From assembly GCA_021786825.1 (NCBI GenBank), contig JAJYMS010000119.1:1-33528 (forward strand): 33,528 nucleotides of DNA, in the 5' to 3' direction. The translations under genes and the position numbers were made by a program. Shown piece after piece: positions 24,269 through 33,528 of this stretch. The notes below the pieces were generated by a model that ran no database searches, was not told where the DNA came from, and saw only the letters and a list, made by a program, of their open reading frames with translations. This DNA is from Bacillota bacterium (GTDB lineage: Bacteria; Bacillota; Sulfobacillia; JAMDAP01; JAJYMS01). How positions within the stretch are numbered: the first letter of the stretch is position 1; each line of letters begins with the position of its first letter.

Positions 24269-25267
24269 ATGCCCAGACCTCGCGCGACAGCGGTATTGGT
24301 GGCGATCATCATCTGGATAAGCCTGGTCCTGCTCTGGCCGGCCGCGGCGGGCGCGGCGACGCCCCCGCCGCCCGGGCCGATGACGGACGTCCCCGCCAAC
24401 CACTGGGCCGCGGCGGCAATCGCCCAGTTGTGGCAGGCCGGGATCATCAACGGCGATGAACGGGGATACTTTTACCCCGACCGGCCGATCTCGCGGGCGG
24501 AATTGGCCAAGGTGGTTATCCTCTCCCTGCGCCTGGCCCCCCAGCCCGTGACCCGGCAGCGCTTCAGTGACGTCCCGGCAGCCGCCTGGTACGCCGGGTT
24601 CACCGAAACGGCGTACCGCCTGGCGCTGCTCCACGCGCAGGCCGACGGCCTGCTGAACCCCAACGGCCAGGTCAGCCGCGAGGAGCTGGCGATGATCCTG
24701 GACCGGGCCCTGGCCTGGGAAAAGGTGGCCCAGGACCTCAGCGACGCGGAGGTCTGGGCGAGGCTGAACTTCAGCGACCGGGGGGACATCAGCTCCCGGA
24801 CGCTCAACTACGTGGCCCAGGCGGTGCGCGGAGGCGTCCTGCGGGGTTTCGGCGACGGGACCTTCCGTCCGGGCCGGGCGGCCACCCGGGCCGAGGTGGC
24901 GGTGATCGCCCAGAGGCTTTTGCGCCCGGACTCCCAGAGTATCGTCGTCACCGGGCGCCAGGTTCCCTACCTGCAGCGACTGGACCTGGTGGCCACCGCC
25001 TACGGGGCCGGGGAGGACTGGCTGAGCGACACGACTTACCTCGGGCTCCAGGTGCACGACGGGGTGGTTGCGGTAGATCCCAGCGTGATCCCCCTGGGCT
25101 CCTTGCTTTACGTTGACGGTTACGGCTTTGCCATCGCCGCCGACACCGGCTCGGCTATCCGGGGGGCGCGGATCGACCTCTACTACGGAGAGGACCCCGC
25201 ATTCGTCCGTGATTTCGGCCTGCAACCTCGCAAGGTCTACCTGATTCAGCGGCCGGTGGCCGCCTGA
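24269..25267 (+). CDS. Secreted protein with S-layer homology domains and C-terminal 3D domain
   Basis: ATG after GGAGGGAG; signal peptide; SLH repeats (MTDVPANHWAAAAIAQLWQAGIINGDERGYFYPDRPISRAELAKVV; FSDVPAAAWYAGFTETAYRLALL...; NYVAQAVRGGVLRGFGDGTFRPGRAATRAEVAVIAQRLL); 3D domain VATAYGAGEDWLSDTTYLGLQVHDGVVAVDPSVIPLGSLLYVDGYGFAIAADTGSAIRGARIDLYY. Confidence 0.92.
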   Translation: MPRPRATAVLVAIIIWISLVLLWPAAAGAATPPPPGPMTDVPANHWAAAAIAQLWQAGIINGDERGYFYPDRPISRAELAKVVILSLRLAPQPVTRQRFSDVPAAAWYAGFTETAYRLALLHAQADGLLNPNGQVSREELAMILDRALAWEKVAQDLSDAEVWARLNFSDRGDISSRTLNYVAQAVRGGVLRGFGDGTFRPGRAATRAEVAVIAQRLLRPDSQSIVVTGRQVPYLQRLDLVATAYGAGEDWLSDTTYLGLQVHDGVVAVDPSVIPLGSLLYVDGYGFAIAADTGSAIRGARIDLYYGEDPAFVRDFGLQPRKVYLIQRPVAA

Positions 25268-25292
25268 CCCGGCCCCGCTAGGAAGGTGCGTC

Positions 25293-26234
25293 TTGGCTCG
25301 CTATCTGGTAACCGGGGCGACCGGATTCATCGGCCGCCGACTGGCGGAGGCTTTGCTCGCGCGAGGGGACCAGGTCCGCTGCCTGGTGCGGGACCCTGAA
25401 CGGGCGGCTCGACTGCGGGAACTTGGGGCGGAACTGGTCGCGGGCGACGTCACCCAGCCCGCTGCTTGGCGCGGTGTGGCCGAGGGGGTGGGGGTCGTTT
25501 ACCACCTTGCCGCCCGGGGAATCGCCCCGGCCGCGGTGGTGGAGGCCACCAATATCGGGGGCACCCGCGACCTGCTTCGCGAGTCCCAGGCCGCCGGCGT
25601 CACGGCCTTCGTCTACACCTCCAGCGGAACGATCTACGGCGACCAGCGGGGCGCCTGGGTTGACGAGGGCAGCCCGGTGTACCCTTCCTTTGCCTATCCC
25701 CGGTCGAAGCTGGAGGCTGAACGCCTGCTGCTGGAGGCCCGCGCCGGGTCTGGGTTCCCCTGCCACATCGCGCGGGTGGCCGCCGTCTACGGCGCGGGCA
25801 GCCCGATGTTGATGGCGGAGCGGGTGCGCCGGGGCCGGATGCGCCTGATCAACGGCGGCAGGAACTACGGCTCGTGGATCCACGTCGACGACCTCGTCCG
25901 CGTCTTGCTGCTGCTGCCGGAGCGGGGCAAGGTGGGCCGGATCTACGTGGTGGGCGACGACCACCCTGCCCAGTTAAGGGAGTTCTACGCCTTTATCGCC
26001 GAACGGCTGGGTGCGAGTCCCCCCGGCAGCATGCCGCTGTCCCTGGCCAAGGCGGTTTTCGGCCTGGCGGGCCTGGTGGCCCGGCTGAACGGCCGGGAGG
26101 CGCGGATGCCTCCCGACCTGCTGAAGATGATGACCCTCTCTCACCGGCTGAACAACCGCCGGATGAAGGAAGATCTGGGCATCGAGTTGCGTTACCCGAC
26201 CTTCCGGGAGGGGTTGGCGGAGGTGCTGCGGTGA
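25293..26234 (+). CDS. NAD-dependent epimerase/dehydratase family protein (extended SDR)
   Basis: YLVTGATGFIGRRLAEALLARGDQVRCLVRDP; VYHLAA; YTSSGTIYG; YPRSKLEAE; WIHVDDLVRVLLL. Confidence 0.9.
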   Translation: MARYLVTGATGFIGRRLAEALLARGDQVRCLVRDPERAARLRELGAELVAGDVTQPAAWRGVAEGVGVVYHLAARGIAPAAVVEATNIGGTRDLLRESQAAGVTAFVYTSSGTIYGDQRGAWVDEGSPVYPSFAYPRSKLEAERLLLEARAGSGFPCHIARVAAVYGAGSPMLMAERVRRGRMRLINGGRNYGSWIHVDDLVRVLLLLPERGKVGRIYVVGDDHPAQLREFYAFIAERLGASPPGSMPLSLAKAVFGLAGLVARLNGREARMPPDLLKMMTLSHRLNNRRMKEDLGIELRYPTFREGLAEVLR

Positions 26235-26272
26235 GGGTTCGAACCGGTCCACGGACGGTGTGGTGGAAGGTG

Positions 26273-26950
26273 TCAGGCGGGCTGGCGCGGGTTCTCGAAG
26301 CTGGGCGGGGTGGGGGCGGGTGCCTGGAAGTGCTGGCCGGGGCTTGACAGGTCAAAGTACAGCCGGGAGTCCTCGGTGACGCCGTAGTCACGCATGGACC
26401 CCGTATCCTGGACCTTTTTGAGGGCCTCGCGGAAGAGGGCGTTGTGGGCTTCCTCCCGGTTCAGCAGGAAGTCGATCGTTTCCCTCACCCGGCGGTCGTT
26501 GATCTGCCGGTGCAGGTGCTCATACACCACCTTGGCCCGCTGCTCGGCGGCAATGTTGGAAAGGAGGTCGGCCGGCAGGTCGCCGGTCACTTCGACGTAG
26601 GACGCCGTCCAGGGATAGCCGGAGGCGTTGGTCAGCATGGGTGACAGCCCACTGATGACCTGGGGTTCGATGGTTCCCGCGCTCACCTGGGTGACGTCGG
26701 GGTGCTGGCCGTTCAGGAGGGTCACCGTCTGGGCGACCATCTCCATGTGCGAGAGTTCCTCCGCGGCGATGTCCAGAAACAGGTCCTTGATGGCGGGGTC
26801 GTTGATCCGGAAACTCTGGGAGATGTACTGCATCGCGGCCTTCAGCTCTCCGTGCGGGCCGCCGAGCTGCTCCAGCAGCATGGTCGCGTAAGTAGGGTTG
26901 ACCGAGTCGATCGCCACGTCATGCAGAAGTTGCTTGTCGTGCTTGAACAC
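26273..26950 (-). CDS. Manganese catalase family protein
   Basis: GTG start after AAAGGAG; LEQLGGPHGELKAAMQYISQSF; DIAAEELSHMEMVAQTVTLLNG; FLLNREEAHNALFREALKKVQ. Confidence 0.92.
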   Translation of the reverse strand: MFKHDKQLLHDVAIDSVNPTYATMLLEQLGGPHGELKAAMQYISQSFRINDPAIKDLFLDIAAEELSHMEMVAQTVTLLNGQHPDVTQVSAGTIEPQVISGLSPMLTNASGYPWTASYVEVTGDLPADLLSNIAAEQRAKVVYEHLHRQINDRRVRETIDFLLNREEAHNALFREALKKVQDTGSMRDYGVTEDSRLYFDLSSPGQHFQAPAPTPPSFENPRQPA

Positions 26951-27148
26951 GTGGGATACTCCTTTCGGCGGTATGCTTGTCTCGAACCCCATTAGCGTTT
27001 GCAGGCAAGAGGTCGCTTATCAGACCGCCCACGAAGGGAGTGGTCGGGCTGCCCTTGTCTTGGCTAGCTGGCAACGCCGCTGGGCAACCTGATACCGGCG
27101 GCGTTCGCCTTGGCGCCGCCAAAACCGGCTGCTGAGAGGAGACCGGGC

Positions 27149-28414
27149 GTGAAGGCCGAGACTTCCTGGCGGCTAGCCATGCTGTCCACCGTTCCCTTCA
27201 TCATGGTCCTGGGCAATTCGATGCTTATCCCGGTCTTGCCGGCGATGCAGGAGGTGATGCACCTCAGCAAGTCCCAGGCCGGATTGCTGATCACCCTCTT
27301 TTCGATTCCGGCGGGCCTGACCATCCCCTGGGCGGGGATGCTTTCCGACCGGGTGGGGCGCAAGACGGTAATGGTGCCGGCTCTGGTGGTCTACGGCATC
27401 GGGGGGCTGATCGCCGGGGTGGCGGCCCTTCTGCTGCGTTCCAGCGCCTTTTGGCCGATCATGGTCGGTCGCGTCATCCAGGGGGTCGGGGCGGGGGGCA
27501 CCTACCAGCTGGCGATGGCGCTGACCGGCGACATCTTTAACACCCGCGAACGAACCAAGGCCCTGGGCCTGCTCGAGGCGGCCAACGGCCTGGGCAAGGT
27601 CATCAGTCCCATCGCCGGGGCGGCCGTTGCCTTGATCGTGTGGTTCGCGCCTTTTTTCGTTTACGGCCTGCTGGCCCTGCCGATCGCGGCGGCGGTCTGG
27701 ATGGTTGTGAAGGAGCCCCAGACGGAGCGCGCCGAGCAAGGGGTTCGCCAGTACTTCGGCTCTCTGGGCGGGGTGCTGGCCAAGAAGGGACTGCCGCTGT
27801 CGGCCTGCTTCCTGGCGGGGATGGTGGCGCTGTTCGTCCTCTTCGGCGTCCTGGCCCACTACTCCGACGTGCTGGAGGACCGCTATCGGGTGGAGGGATT
27901 CCGGAAGGGACTGGTGCTGGCCGGCCCGGTGCTGGCGATGGCCATCGCCTCGTACGTGACCGGGACGGTTCTGCAGAAGCGTCTGGCCAAGCTGCTTAAG
28001 GTGCTGGTGCTCGTCGGGCTCGGCCTCGTCGCCGCCGGCGTGGCCGGCGTGGGCCTGACCCGGCAGGCCCTGCTCCTCTTCGGAGCGATCGGCTTGATCG
28101 GCCTTGGCAACGGCCTGATTCTGCCCGCGGTGAATACGATGATCACCAGCGCCGCGGGCTCCGAAGAGCGCGGCGCGGTGACGGCATTCTACGGCACGGT
28201 ACGCTTTTTCGGGGTGGCGGTGGGGCCGCCCACCTTCGGGCTCGTCGACCGCCTGGGCCCCGGTATCCTGATGCTGGGGGCGGCCGGCCTGACGGCCGCG
28301 GCCGGGCTGTTCGCCTGGGGATTCGTGGACCAGAAAAAACTGATGCCCGCCCATCTCTTGCGGGGCGGGCAGGGGGGCACGGGCAAGGGCCGCGCGACGG
28401 GGGGCGGGGAATAG
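27149..28414 (+). CDS. Major facilitator superfamily (drug:H+ antiporter-like) transporter
   Basis: GTG start after GAGGAGA; 12-TM pattern; GLTIPWAGMLSDRVGRKTVMVPALVVYGIGG; GRVIQGVGAGGTYQLAMALTGDIF. Confidence 0.9.
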   Translation: MKAETSWRLAMLSTVPFIMVLGNSMLIPVLPAMQEVMHLSKSQAGLLITLFSIPAGLTIPWAGMLSDRVGRKTVMVPALVVYGIGGLIAGVAALLLRSSAFWPIMVGRVIQGVGAGGTYQLAMALTGDIFNTRERTKALGLLEAANGLGKVISPIAGAAVALIVWFAPFFVYGLLALPIAAAVWMVVKEPQTERAEQGVRQYFGSLGGVLAKKGLPLSACFLAGMVALFVLFGVLAHYSDVLEDRYRVEGFRKGLVLAGPVLAMAIASYVTGTVLQKRLAKLLKVLVLVGLGLVAAGVAGVGLTRQALLLFGAIGLIGLGNGLILPAVNTMITSAAGSEERGAVTAFYGTVRFFGVAVGPPTFGLVDRLGPGILMLGAAGLTAAAGLFAWGFVDQKKLMPAHLLRGGQGGTGKGRATGGGE

Positions 28415-28428
28415 GGTCGCCGCCCGCT

Positions 28429-30279
28429 TCAGCCCGTTTTCGGCGTGGGCGCGGGCGTGGGCGTGGGCGTGGGCGCGAGCGCGCCGGCGTCGTCCTCGAA
28501 CTGCAGCCGCCAGAGCTTGTGGTAAAGGCCCCGGCGCGCCACCAGTTCCCGGTGCGTCCCCTGCTCGCGGATGCGGCCCTTATGCAGGACGATGATCTGG
28601 TCGGCGTGCTGAATGGTGGACAGGCGGTGCGCGACGACCAGGGTGGTGCGCCCGCGGACGAGTTCGCGCAGGGCGCCCTGGATGAGGGCCTCCGTCTCGC
28701 TGTCGATGTTGGCGGTCGCCTCGTCCAGCAGCAGGACGGCGGGATCGAAGGCAAGAGCGCGGGCCAAGGCCAGCAGTTGCCGCTGCCCGGAGGAGAGGGT
28801 CGCCCCGCGCTCGGCCACCGGTTCCGCATAGCCGCGCGGGAGGCGGCGGATGAAGGAATCGGCCTTGGTCGCCACGGCCGCGCGCACCACCGCGTCGTCG
28901 CCGATGCCGGGTTCGTTCAGCCGGATGTTGGAGGCGACGTCGCCCGTAAACAGGAATACATCCTGGGCCACCAACCCCATCCGGCGGCGCAACTCGCCTT
29001 GGGAAACCGCTCGCACGTCGACGCCGTCCACCAGGACGGCGCCGCTGCGCACATCGTAAAAGCGAGGGACGAGGCTGAGGATGGAGGTCTTGCCGGCGCC
29101 GGTGTGCCCGACGAAGGCCACCGTCTGGCCCGGCTGGACCTTGAAGCTGACGCCCCGCAAGACCCACTCCTGGCCCTGGTACGCGAACCAGACGTCCCGG
29201 AACTCCACCTCCCCGCGCGCCCTGGGGAGGGGCTGCGGGACGGCGGGGTCGGCGACCTCCGCGGGGGTGTCCAGCAACTGAAAGATGCGTTCCGAGGAAG
29301 CCATGGCCTGCTGCATGATGTTGAACTTTTCGGCCAGTTCCAGGATCGGCCGGAAGAGTTGCTGGATATAGCTCGTAAAGGCGAAGAGCACGCCCAGGGT
29401 AAGGGAACCGGAAAGCGCCCGGCCGCCCCCGTACCAGATGACCAGCGCCAGGGTGGACGACGACAGCAGGTCGAGGGCGGGGCGGAAGACGGCGAAAACG
29501 CGTAGTTGCCGCATACTGGCGTCGAGGTAGGAGCGGTCGATGGCCTCGAACTCCCGGGCCTGCTCCGCTTCGCGCATGAAGACCTGCACCAACCGCATCC
29601 CGGCGATGTTCTCGGCCAGGGTCGCGTTGATCCGCGCCAGGCGGACCCTGACCTCCCGCCAAGCGGCGCGGGCGCGGTTGGAGTAGACCACGCTGATCCA
29701 GGCCACCAGCGGCATCACCGCCAGGCTCACCAGGGCCAGCTTGGCGTTCATCCGGAACATGACGGCGACGACCCCCATGATGATGAACAGGTCGCGGAAG
29801 AGGTTCACCAGCACCGAGGTGTACATCTCGTTGAGGGATTCGGTGTCGTTGGCCACCCGCGTCACCAGGCGGCCCACCGGGTTCCGGTCGAAATAGCTCA
29901 AGGAGGCCCGCTGCAGATGCTCGAAGACTTCCTGGCGGAGGCGGAAGATGATCTCCTGACCGGTCCGCTGCAGCAGGACGGTCTGCAGGTAGTTAAGGCC
30001 CATCCCGACGAGGAGGATGGCCAGGTAAAGCAGGGCCAGAGGCCACAGCGAGCGCAGCGACGCGCCGCCCCCGCCCGCGCCGCCCGGAGGGCTCAAATAG
30101 TTGTCGATGGCCACCTTCAGGAGGTACGGGCGGGCCAGGTCAACCCCGGCCAGCAGCGCCAGCAGGGCCACGCAGACCAGGATGATCCCGGAGTGGGGGC
30201 GGGCATAGCCGAGCAGGCGGCGCATCAGGCGGCCGTCGTAAGCCTTGCCCAGAACCTCTTCTTCGCGGAAATCATTCAT
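28429..30279 (-). CDS. ABC exporter half-transporter (TMD-NBD), canonical catalytic site subunit
   Basis: GHTGAGKTS; LSSGQRQLLALARAL; VLLLDEATANID; VVAHRLSTI. Confidence 0.92.
   Translation of the reverse strand: MNDFREEEVLGKAYDGRLMRRLLGYARPHSGIILVCVALLALLAGVDLARPYLLKVAIDNYLSPPGGAGGGGASLRSLWPLALLYLAILLVGMGLNYLQTVLLQRTGQEIIFRLRQEVFEHLQRASLSYFDRNPVGRLVTRVANDTESLNEMYTSVLVNLFRDLFIIMGVVAVMFRMNAKLALVSLAVMPLVAWISVVYSNRARAAWREVRVRLARINATLAENIAGMRLVQVFMREAEQAREFEAIDRSYLDASMRQLRVFAVFRPALDLLSSSTLALVIWYGGGRALSGSLTLGVLFAFTSYIQQLFRPILELAEKFNIMQQAMASSERIFQLLDTPAEVADPAVPQPLPRARGEVEFRDVWFAYQGQEWVLRGVSFKVQPGQTVAFVGHTGAGKTSILSLVPRFYDVRSGAVLVDGVDVRAVSQGELRRRMGLVAQDVFLFTGDVASNIRLNEPGIGDDAVVRAAVATKADSFIRRLPRGYAEPVAERGATLSSGQRQLLALARALAFDPAVLLLDEATANIDSETEALIQGALRELVRGRTTLVVAHRLSTIQHADQIIVLHKGRIREQGTHRELVARRGLYHKLWRLQFEDDAGALAPTPTPTPAPTPKTG
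28442..28477. repeat. Hexanucleotide tandem repeat (GGCGTG/GGCGCG, six copies) encoding a Thr-Pro/Ala-Pro tail
   Basis: GGCGTG GGCGCG GGCGTG GGCGTG GGCGTG GGCGCG; minus-strand product ends ...APTPTPTPAPTPKTG. Confidence 0.9.
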
Positions 30280-32056
30280 CCCGTTCGATGTCCTCCTCCA
30301 GTTGCTGGCGTTCGTAAAGGCGCCAGTAGGCGCCCCGGGCGGCCAGCAACTGGTCGTGGGTGCCGCGTTCCTTGATCCGGCCGGCGTCCAGGACGACGAT
30401 TTCGTCCGCGTACTTCACCGCCGAGACCCGGTGGGAGATCAGAATCGTGGTCCGCCCCTGCATCAAGGGTCTCAGCCCGGCCAGGATCCGGGCCTCGGTC
30501 GCCGTGTCGACGGCCGACAGGCAGTCGTCGAGGATCAGGACCTGGGGGTCCTTGACCAGGGCCCGGGCGATGCCCACCCGCTGTCGCTGGCCGCCTGACA
30601 GGGTCACGCCCCGTTCACCCACCAGGGTCTCGCAGCCGGCCGGGAAGTCCCGCAGATCGTCCTCCAGTTGGGCGACCGCGACCGCCGCCGCCACGCTCTG
30701 AGGGGAGTGGCTTCCCGGGGAGAAGGCGATGTTGTCGGCGATGCTCCTGGAAAAAAGGAAGGAGTCCTGCGGCACGTAGCCAAACATCCCCCGCAGTTCC
30801 GCCAGCGGGATGCGGTTGACGTCCGTCCCATCCACGTACAGGGTCCCGCCCGGCGGGTTGTGGAGGCGGACCAGCAGGTTGGCCAGGGTGGTCTTGCCGG
30901 AGCCGATGCGGCCGATCACTCCGAGGGTCCGGCCCGGTTCCACCACCGCGTCGATATCCTGGAGGGCGGGGGGCAGGTCCGGCTCATAGCTGAAGGAAAG
31001 CCGGCGAAACTCGATCCGGCTTCCGGGTGGCGTGGCCGGCGCTGCCCGCCTGGCGGGCGGCGCCAGGTCCGGTCCGTCGGCCACTTCCGGCACGGTGTCC
31101 AGGATAGCCTGGATCCGGCCCATGGAGGCCACCCCTCGCTGCAGCAGGTTCACCACCCAGCCGATGGCGAGCATCGGCCAGGCCATCATCAGCAGGTAGC
31201 TGTTGAAGGCCACGAACTCGCCCAGGGTGATCCGCCCCAGCAGCACCAGCCGCCCGCCGTAGCCGAGCACCAGCACGAAACCGAGCCCCGCGAGGAACTG
31301 GATGCTCGGATCCAGCACTCCCCGGATTCGCGCCAGCCGCATAAAAGCGTTGACATAGGCGCGGTTGTCCCGGCGGAACCGCTCCACCTCGCGCCCCTCC
31401 TGGGCGAAGGCCTTGACCACCCGGATACCGGCGATGTTTTCCTGGGTCCGGTCGGACAGGGTGGAGAAGGCGGCCTGGACCGAACTGAAGCGGTCGTGGA
31501 TCAACCGGCCGAAAACGGTCGCGTTCACCGCCAGCAGCGGAAGGGGCAGCAAGCCCAGCAGGGTCAGCCGCCAGTCCACGGTGAGGAGCATCAACAGCAG
31601 GGTGAAGACGCTCATGAGGGCTGAGTCAGCGGCCATCAGCACCCCGTCGCCGGCGGCCGCCCGCACCGCCTGCAGGTCGTTGGTGGCGTGGGCCATCAGG
31701 TCTCCCGTCTTGTGGGTGTTGAAGAAGCTGGCCGGCAGCCGCTGCAGGTGGGCGAAGAACGCTTCCCTCAGGTCGTACTCGACGGCGCGGGCGGTGCCGA
31801 AGACGAAGATGCGCCAGACAAAGCGAAAGACGGCCACCGCCACGGCGACCGACACGATCGCCCCGGCGTAAGGGAGGATCCCGGCGACGGTGAGGCCGCC
31901 GGACTTGAAGGCGTCGGCGAACTTGCCGGTGATCCAGGGGATGGTCAGATTGCCGGCGTCGCAGATGGCCAGGGCCAGTACGCCGAAGGCGTAGCGACCG
32001 CGGTACCGTCGCAAGTAGCGAAAAAGGCCTCTGGATTCGCGGGAAAACGGCTGCAT
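30272..32056 (-). CDS. ABC exporter half-transporter (TMD-NBD), degenerate catalytic site subunit
   Basis: GRIGSGKTTLANLLVRLHNP; LSGGQRQRVGIARAL; VLILDDCLSAVDTATEARIL (Asp in place of the catalytic Glu). ATG at 32056. Confidence 0.92.
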   Translation of the reverse strand: MQPFSRESRGLFRYLRRYRGRYAFGVLALAICDAGNLTIPWITGKFADAFKSGGLTVAGILPYAGAIVSVAVAVAVFRFVWRIFVFGTARAVEYDLREAFFAHLQRLPASFFNTHKTGDLMAHATNDLQAVRAAAGDGVLMAADSALMSVFTLLLMLLTVDWRLTLLGLLPLPLLAVNATVFGRLIHDRFSSVQAAFSTLSDRTQENIAGIRVVKAFAQEGREVERFRRDNRAYVNAFMRLARIRGVLDPSIQFLAGLGFVLVLGYGGRLVLLGRITLGEFVAFNSYLLMMAWPMLAIGWVVNLLQRGVASMGRIQAILDTVPEVADGPDLAPPARRAAPATPPGSRIEFRRLSFSYEPDLPPALQDIDAVVEPGRTLGVIGRIGSGKTTLANLLVRLHNPPGGTLYVDGTDVNRIPLAELRGMFGYVPQDSFLFSRSIADNIAFSPGSHSPQSVAAAVAVAQLEDDLRDFPAGCETLVGERGVTLSGGQRQRVGIARALVKDPQVLILDDCLSAVDTATEARILAGLRPLMQGRTTILISHRVSAVKYADEIVVLDAGRIKERGTHDQLLAARGAYWRLYERQQLEEDIERDE

Positions 32057-32080
32057 GGGTTTTATTTTAGCACCGCCTTT

Positions 32081-32087
32081 TGTCGAA
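32081..32087 (+). promoter_or_regulatory. Perfect Spo0A box match (TGTCGAA) upstream of amidase promoter
   Basis: CTTTTGTCGAAAAAGGG in the divergent intergenic region. Confidence 0.4.
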
Positions 32088-32093
32088 AAAGGG

Positions 32094-32123
32094 CTGACTT
32101 GCACCGGGATTTCCTGTTAAAAT
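32094..32123 (+). promoter_or_regulatory. Putative sigma-A promoter for the amidase gene
   Basis: CTGACT (32094-32099), 18 nt spacer, TAAAAT (32118-32123). Confidence 0.45.
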
Positions 32124-32170
32124 CTTAGTGAACCTGTCCCTTCTTGTCGGGGGATACCTGGAGGCGACCC

Positions 32171-33528
32171 GTGACCAACCATGTTCTTTCACGCCTGAGC
32201 GAGTCGGTTTTGCGCCTGGCCATCCTGTTCACCATCGCGATGTCCTTGGTCATCCTGGCGGGCCCCGCCCGCCCCGCCTTCGCCGCCGGAACGGACGAGG
32301 GAGTGGATACTCCCTCGCCTCCACCCGCCGGCAGCGCCCTGGGGCCCATCCGGCTCGTCATCGAGGGACAGGAGGTTTTCCCCGACGTCCCCCCGGTCAT
32401 CGTCAACGGCCGGACGCTGGTGCCGATCCGGATCATCAGCGAAAACCTCGCCGCGACGGTCGGCTGGACCCCCGACGCGCGGGAGGTCGACATCCAGCGC
32501 AAAACCCAACGGCTGGTGCTGCAAATCGGCAATCCCACCGCGACGGTCAACGGGCAGGCGGTGACGATGGAGGTCCCGCCCCAGCTCATCGGCGGCCGGA
32601 CGCTGGTGCCGCTGCGTTTCATCGCCGAGTCGACCGGGCTCAACGTCGGCTGGGATGGCGCCACCCGGACGGTGAAGGTCGGCCGCTTCGTGATCAAAGA
32701 CCTGCAGTACCTCGAACGCGACGGCGTGCCCGAGTTCCATGTCGTGGCCGACGGACCGGTGCAGTATGCGGTGAGGCAGTTCAACGGTCCTACCCGGGTC
32801 CTGGTGGATATCCCCAACGCGGTGCTCGCGCCCTCCGCCCCGTCCAGTCTCAAGCCCAACTCCTTTCACTTCTATACGGCCACGATGCAGCCATCCTCGG
32901 CTGACCCGGACACCGTTCAGGTGCTGATCCCCCAGTCCACCTACCTCGAGCCGGCCGCCAGCTACGCCGACAACACCATCATCATCGGCTTCAAGGCCAA
33001 CCTGACCCAAATTTACTGGGAACCGGCCGGGCTGGGGACCCGTCTATACGTCCGGACCACCTTTCCCGTCAAGTACACAACCGAGCTGCTGGATGACAAG
33101 CACCAACTGTTGCTTGACTTCCCCAACACCGCGCTGCGGGTGGCCGATCCGGTCACGCCCTCCTTCGGACCGGTCCTGAGCGTCACCCCGGGGCCGGGCC
33201 TCCTGCCCGGATGGTTGCGCCTGAAGGTAAGCCTGTCCGGGCCGGTGACCGTCACTCCCGAGGCCGGTCCGGCCCCCGGCTTGATTACGCTGAACGTCCA
33301 GCCTCCCAGGCCGTCGAAGACCGGTTCCGGGGTCGTCTTCATCGACCCCGGCCACGGCGGGTCGGAGTCAGGCGCCACCGCGGTGAACGGGGTCCCCGAG
33401 AAGCGTATCAACCTGGCGGTGGCCTTGCGCCTGCGCGACCTCCTGGTGGCGCGGGGCTACCGGGTGCTGATGAGCCGCACCACCGACGCGACGGTGGACC
33501 TCTACGAGCGCCCCCGCCAGGCCAACCG
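32171..33528 (+). CDS. N-acetylmuramoyl-L-alanine amidase with stalk/copper-amine-oxidase-N-like and AMIN-like domains; 3' truncated by window edge; not in the supplied ORF track
   Basis: GTG start at 32171; hydrophobic signal segment; IRLVIEGQEVFPDVPPVIVNGRTLVPIRIISENLAATVGW...IGGRTLVPLRFIAESTGLNVGWDGATRTVKV; AMIN-like region; Amidase_3 start VVFIDPGHGGSESGATAVNGVPEKRINLAVALRLRDLLVARGYRVLMSRTTD. Confidence 0.9.
   Translation, partial: MTNHVLSRLSESVLRLAILFTIAMSLVILAGPARPAFAAGTDEGVDTPSPPPAGSALGPIRLVIEGQEVFPDVPPVIVNGRTLVPIRIISENLAATVGWTPDAREVDIQRKTQRLVLQIGNPTATVNGQAVTMEVPPQLIGGRTLVPLRFIAESTGLNVGWDGATRTVKVGRFVIKDLQYLERDGVPEFHVVADGPVQYAVRQFNGPTRVLVDIPNAVLAPSAPSSLKPNSFHFYTATMQPSSADPDTVQVLIPQSTYLEPAASYADNTIIIGFKANLTQIYWEPAGLGTRLYVRTTFPVKYTTELLDDKHQLLLDFPNTALRVADPVTPSFGPVLSVTPGPGLLPGWLRLKVSLSGPVTVTPEAGPAPGLITLNVQPPRPSKTGSGVVFIDPGHGGSESGATAVNGVPEKRINLAVALRLRDLLVARGYRVLMSRTTDATVDLYERPRQAN

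Noticed and set aside
26951-27148. Possible SAM-I riboswitch (CTTATCAG...GGCAACCTGATACC) upstream of the MFS gene
   Set aside because: Only fragments resemble the consensus; the conserved core and stem arrangement are not present. The GGCGGCG/CGCCGCC hairpin has no T tract.

Overview
High-GC bacterial chromosomal window. An anaerobic, spore-forming Firmicutes-like host is an inference from gene content (IorAB, DUF1657-type protein, manganese catalase, SLH/3D and AMIN/amidase cell-wall proteins). Nearly all of the sequence is explained by ordinary genes. In order: tungstate ABC transporter (partial TupB-like permease, TupC-like ATPase) followed by a HTH-TupA-like fusion regulator; a membrane GGDEF-like/histidine kinase fusion plus a DUF1657-type protein; a eukaryotic-type citrate synthase behind a long leader; a 2-hydroxyacid dehydrogenase; a GT39-like membrane protein and a small membrane ORF; a 3-hydroxyisobutyrate-dehydrogenase-like protein; a divergent oligopeptide-type ABC system without ATPases; an MtaD-like deaminase; three small helical proteins; a membrane-anchored FMN-binding glutamate-synthase-like protein; a tight FrhB-like/IorA/IorB/ferritin-like/M20 operon; a structured terminator-ended RNA upstream of an SLH-3D gene; an epimerase; a manganese catalase; an MFS transporter; a heterodimeric ABC exporter; and a 3'-truncated amidase. 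No rRNA, tRNA, CRISPR array or intact mobile element was recognised. The most interesting items are the repeat-built RNA at about 24053-24157, the one-component HTH-TupA regulator, the FrhB/IOR/M20 operon, the citrate synthase leader, and perfect Spo0A-box matches concentrated in intergenic DNA. All calls come from reading the sequence; no database search was run.
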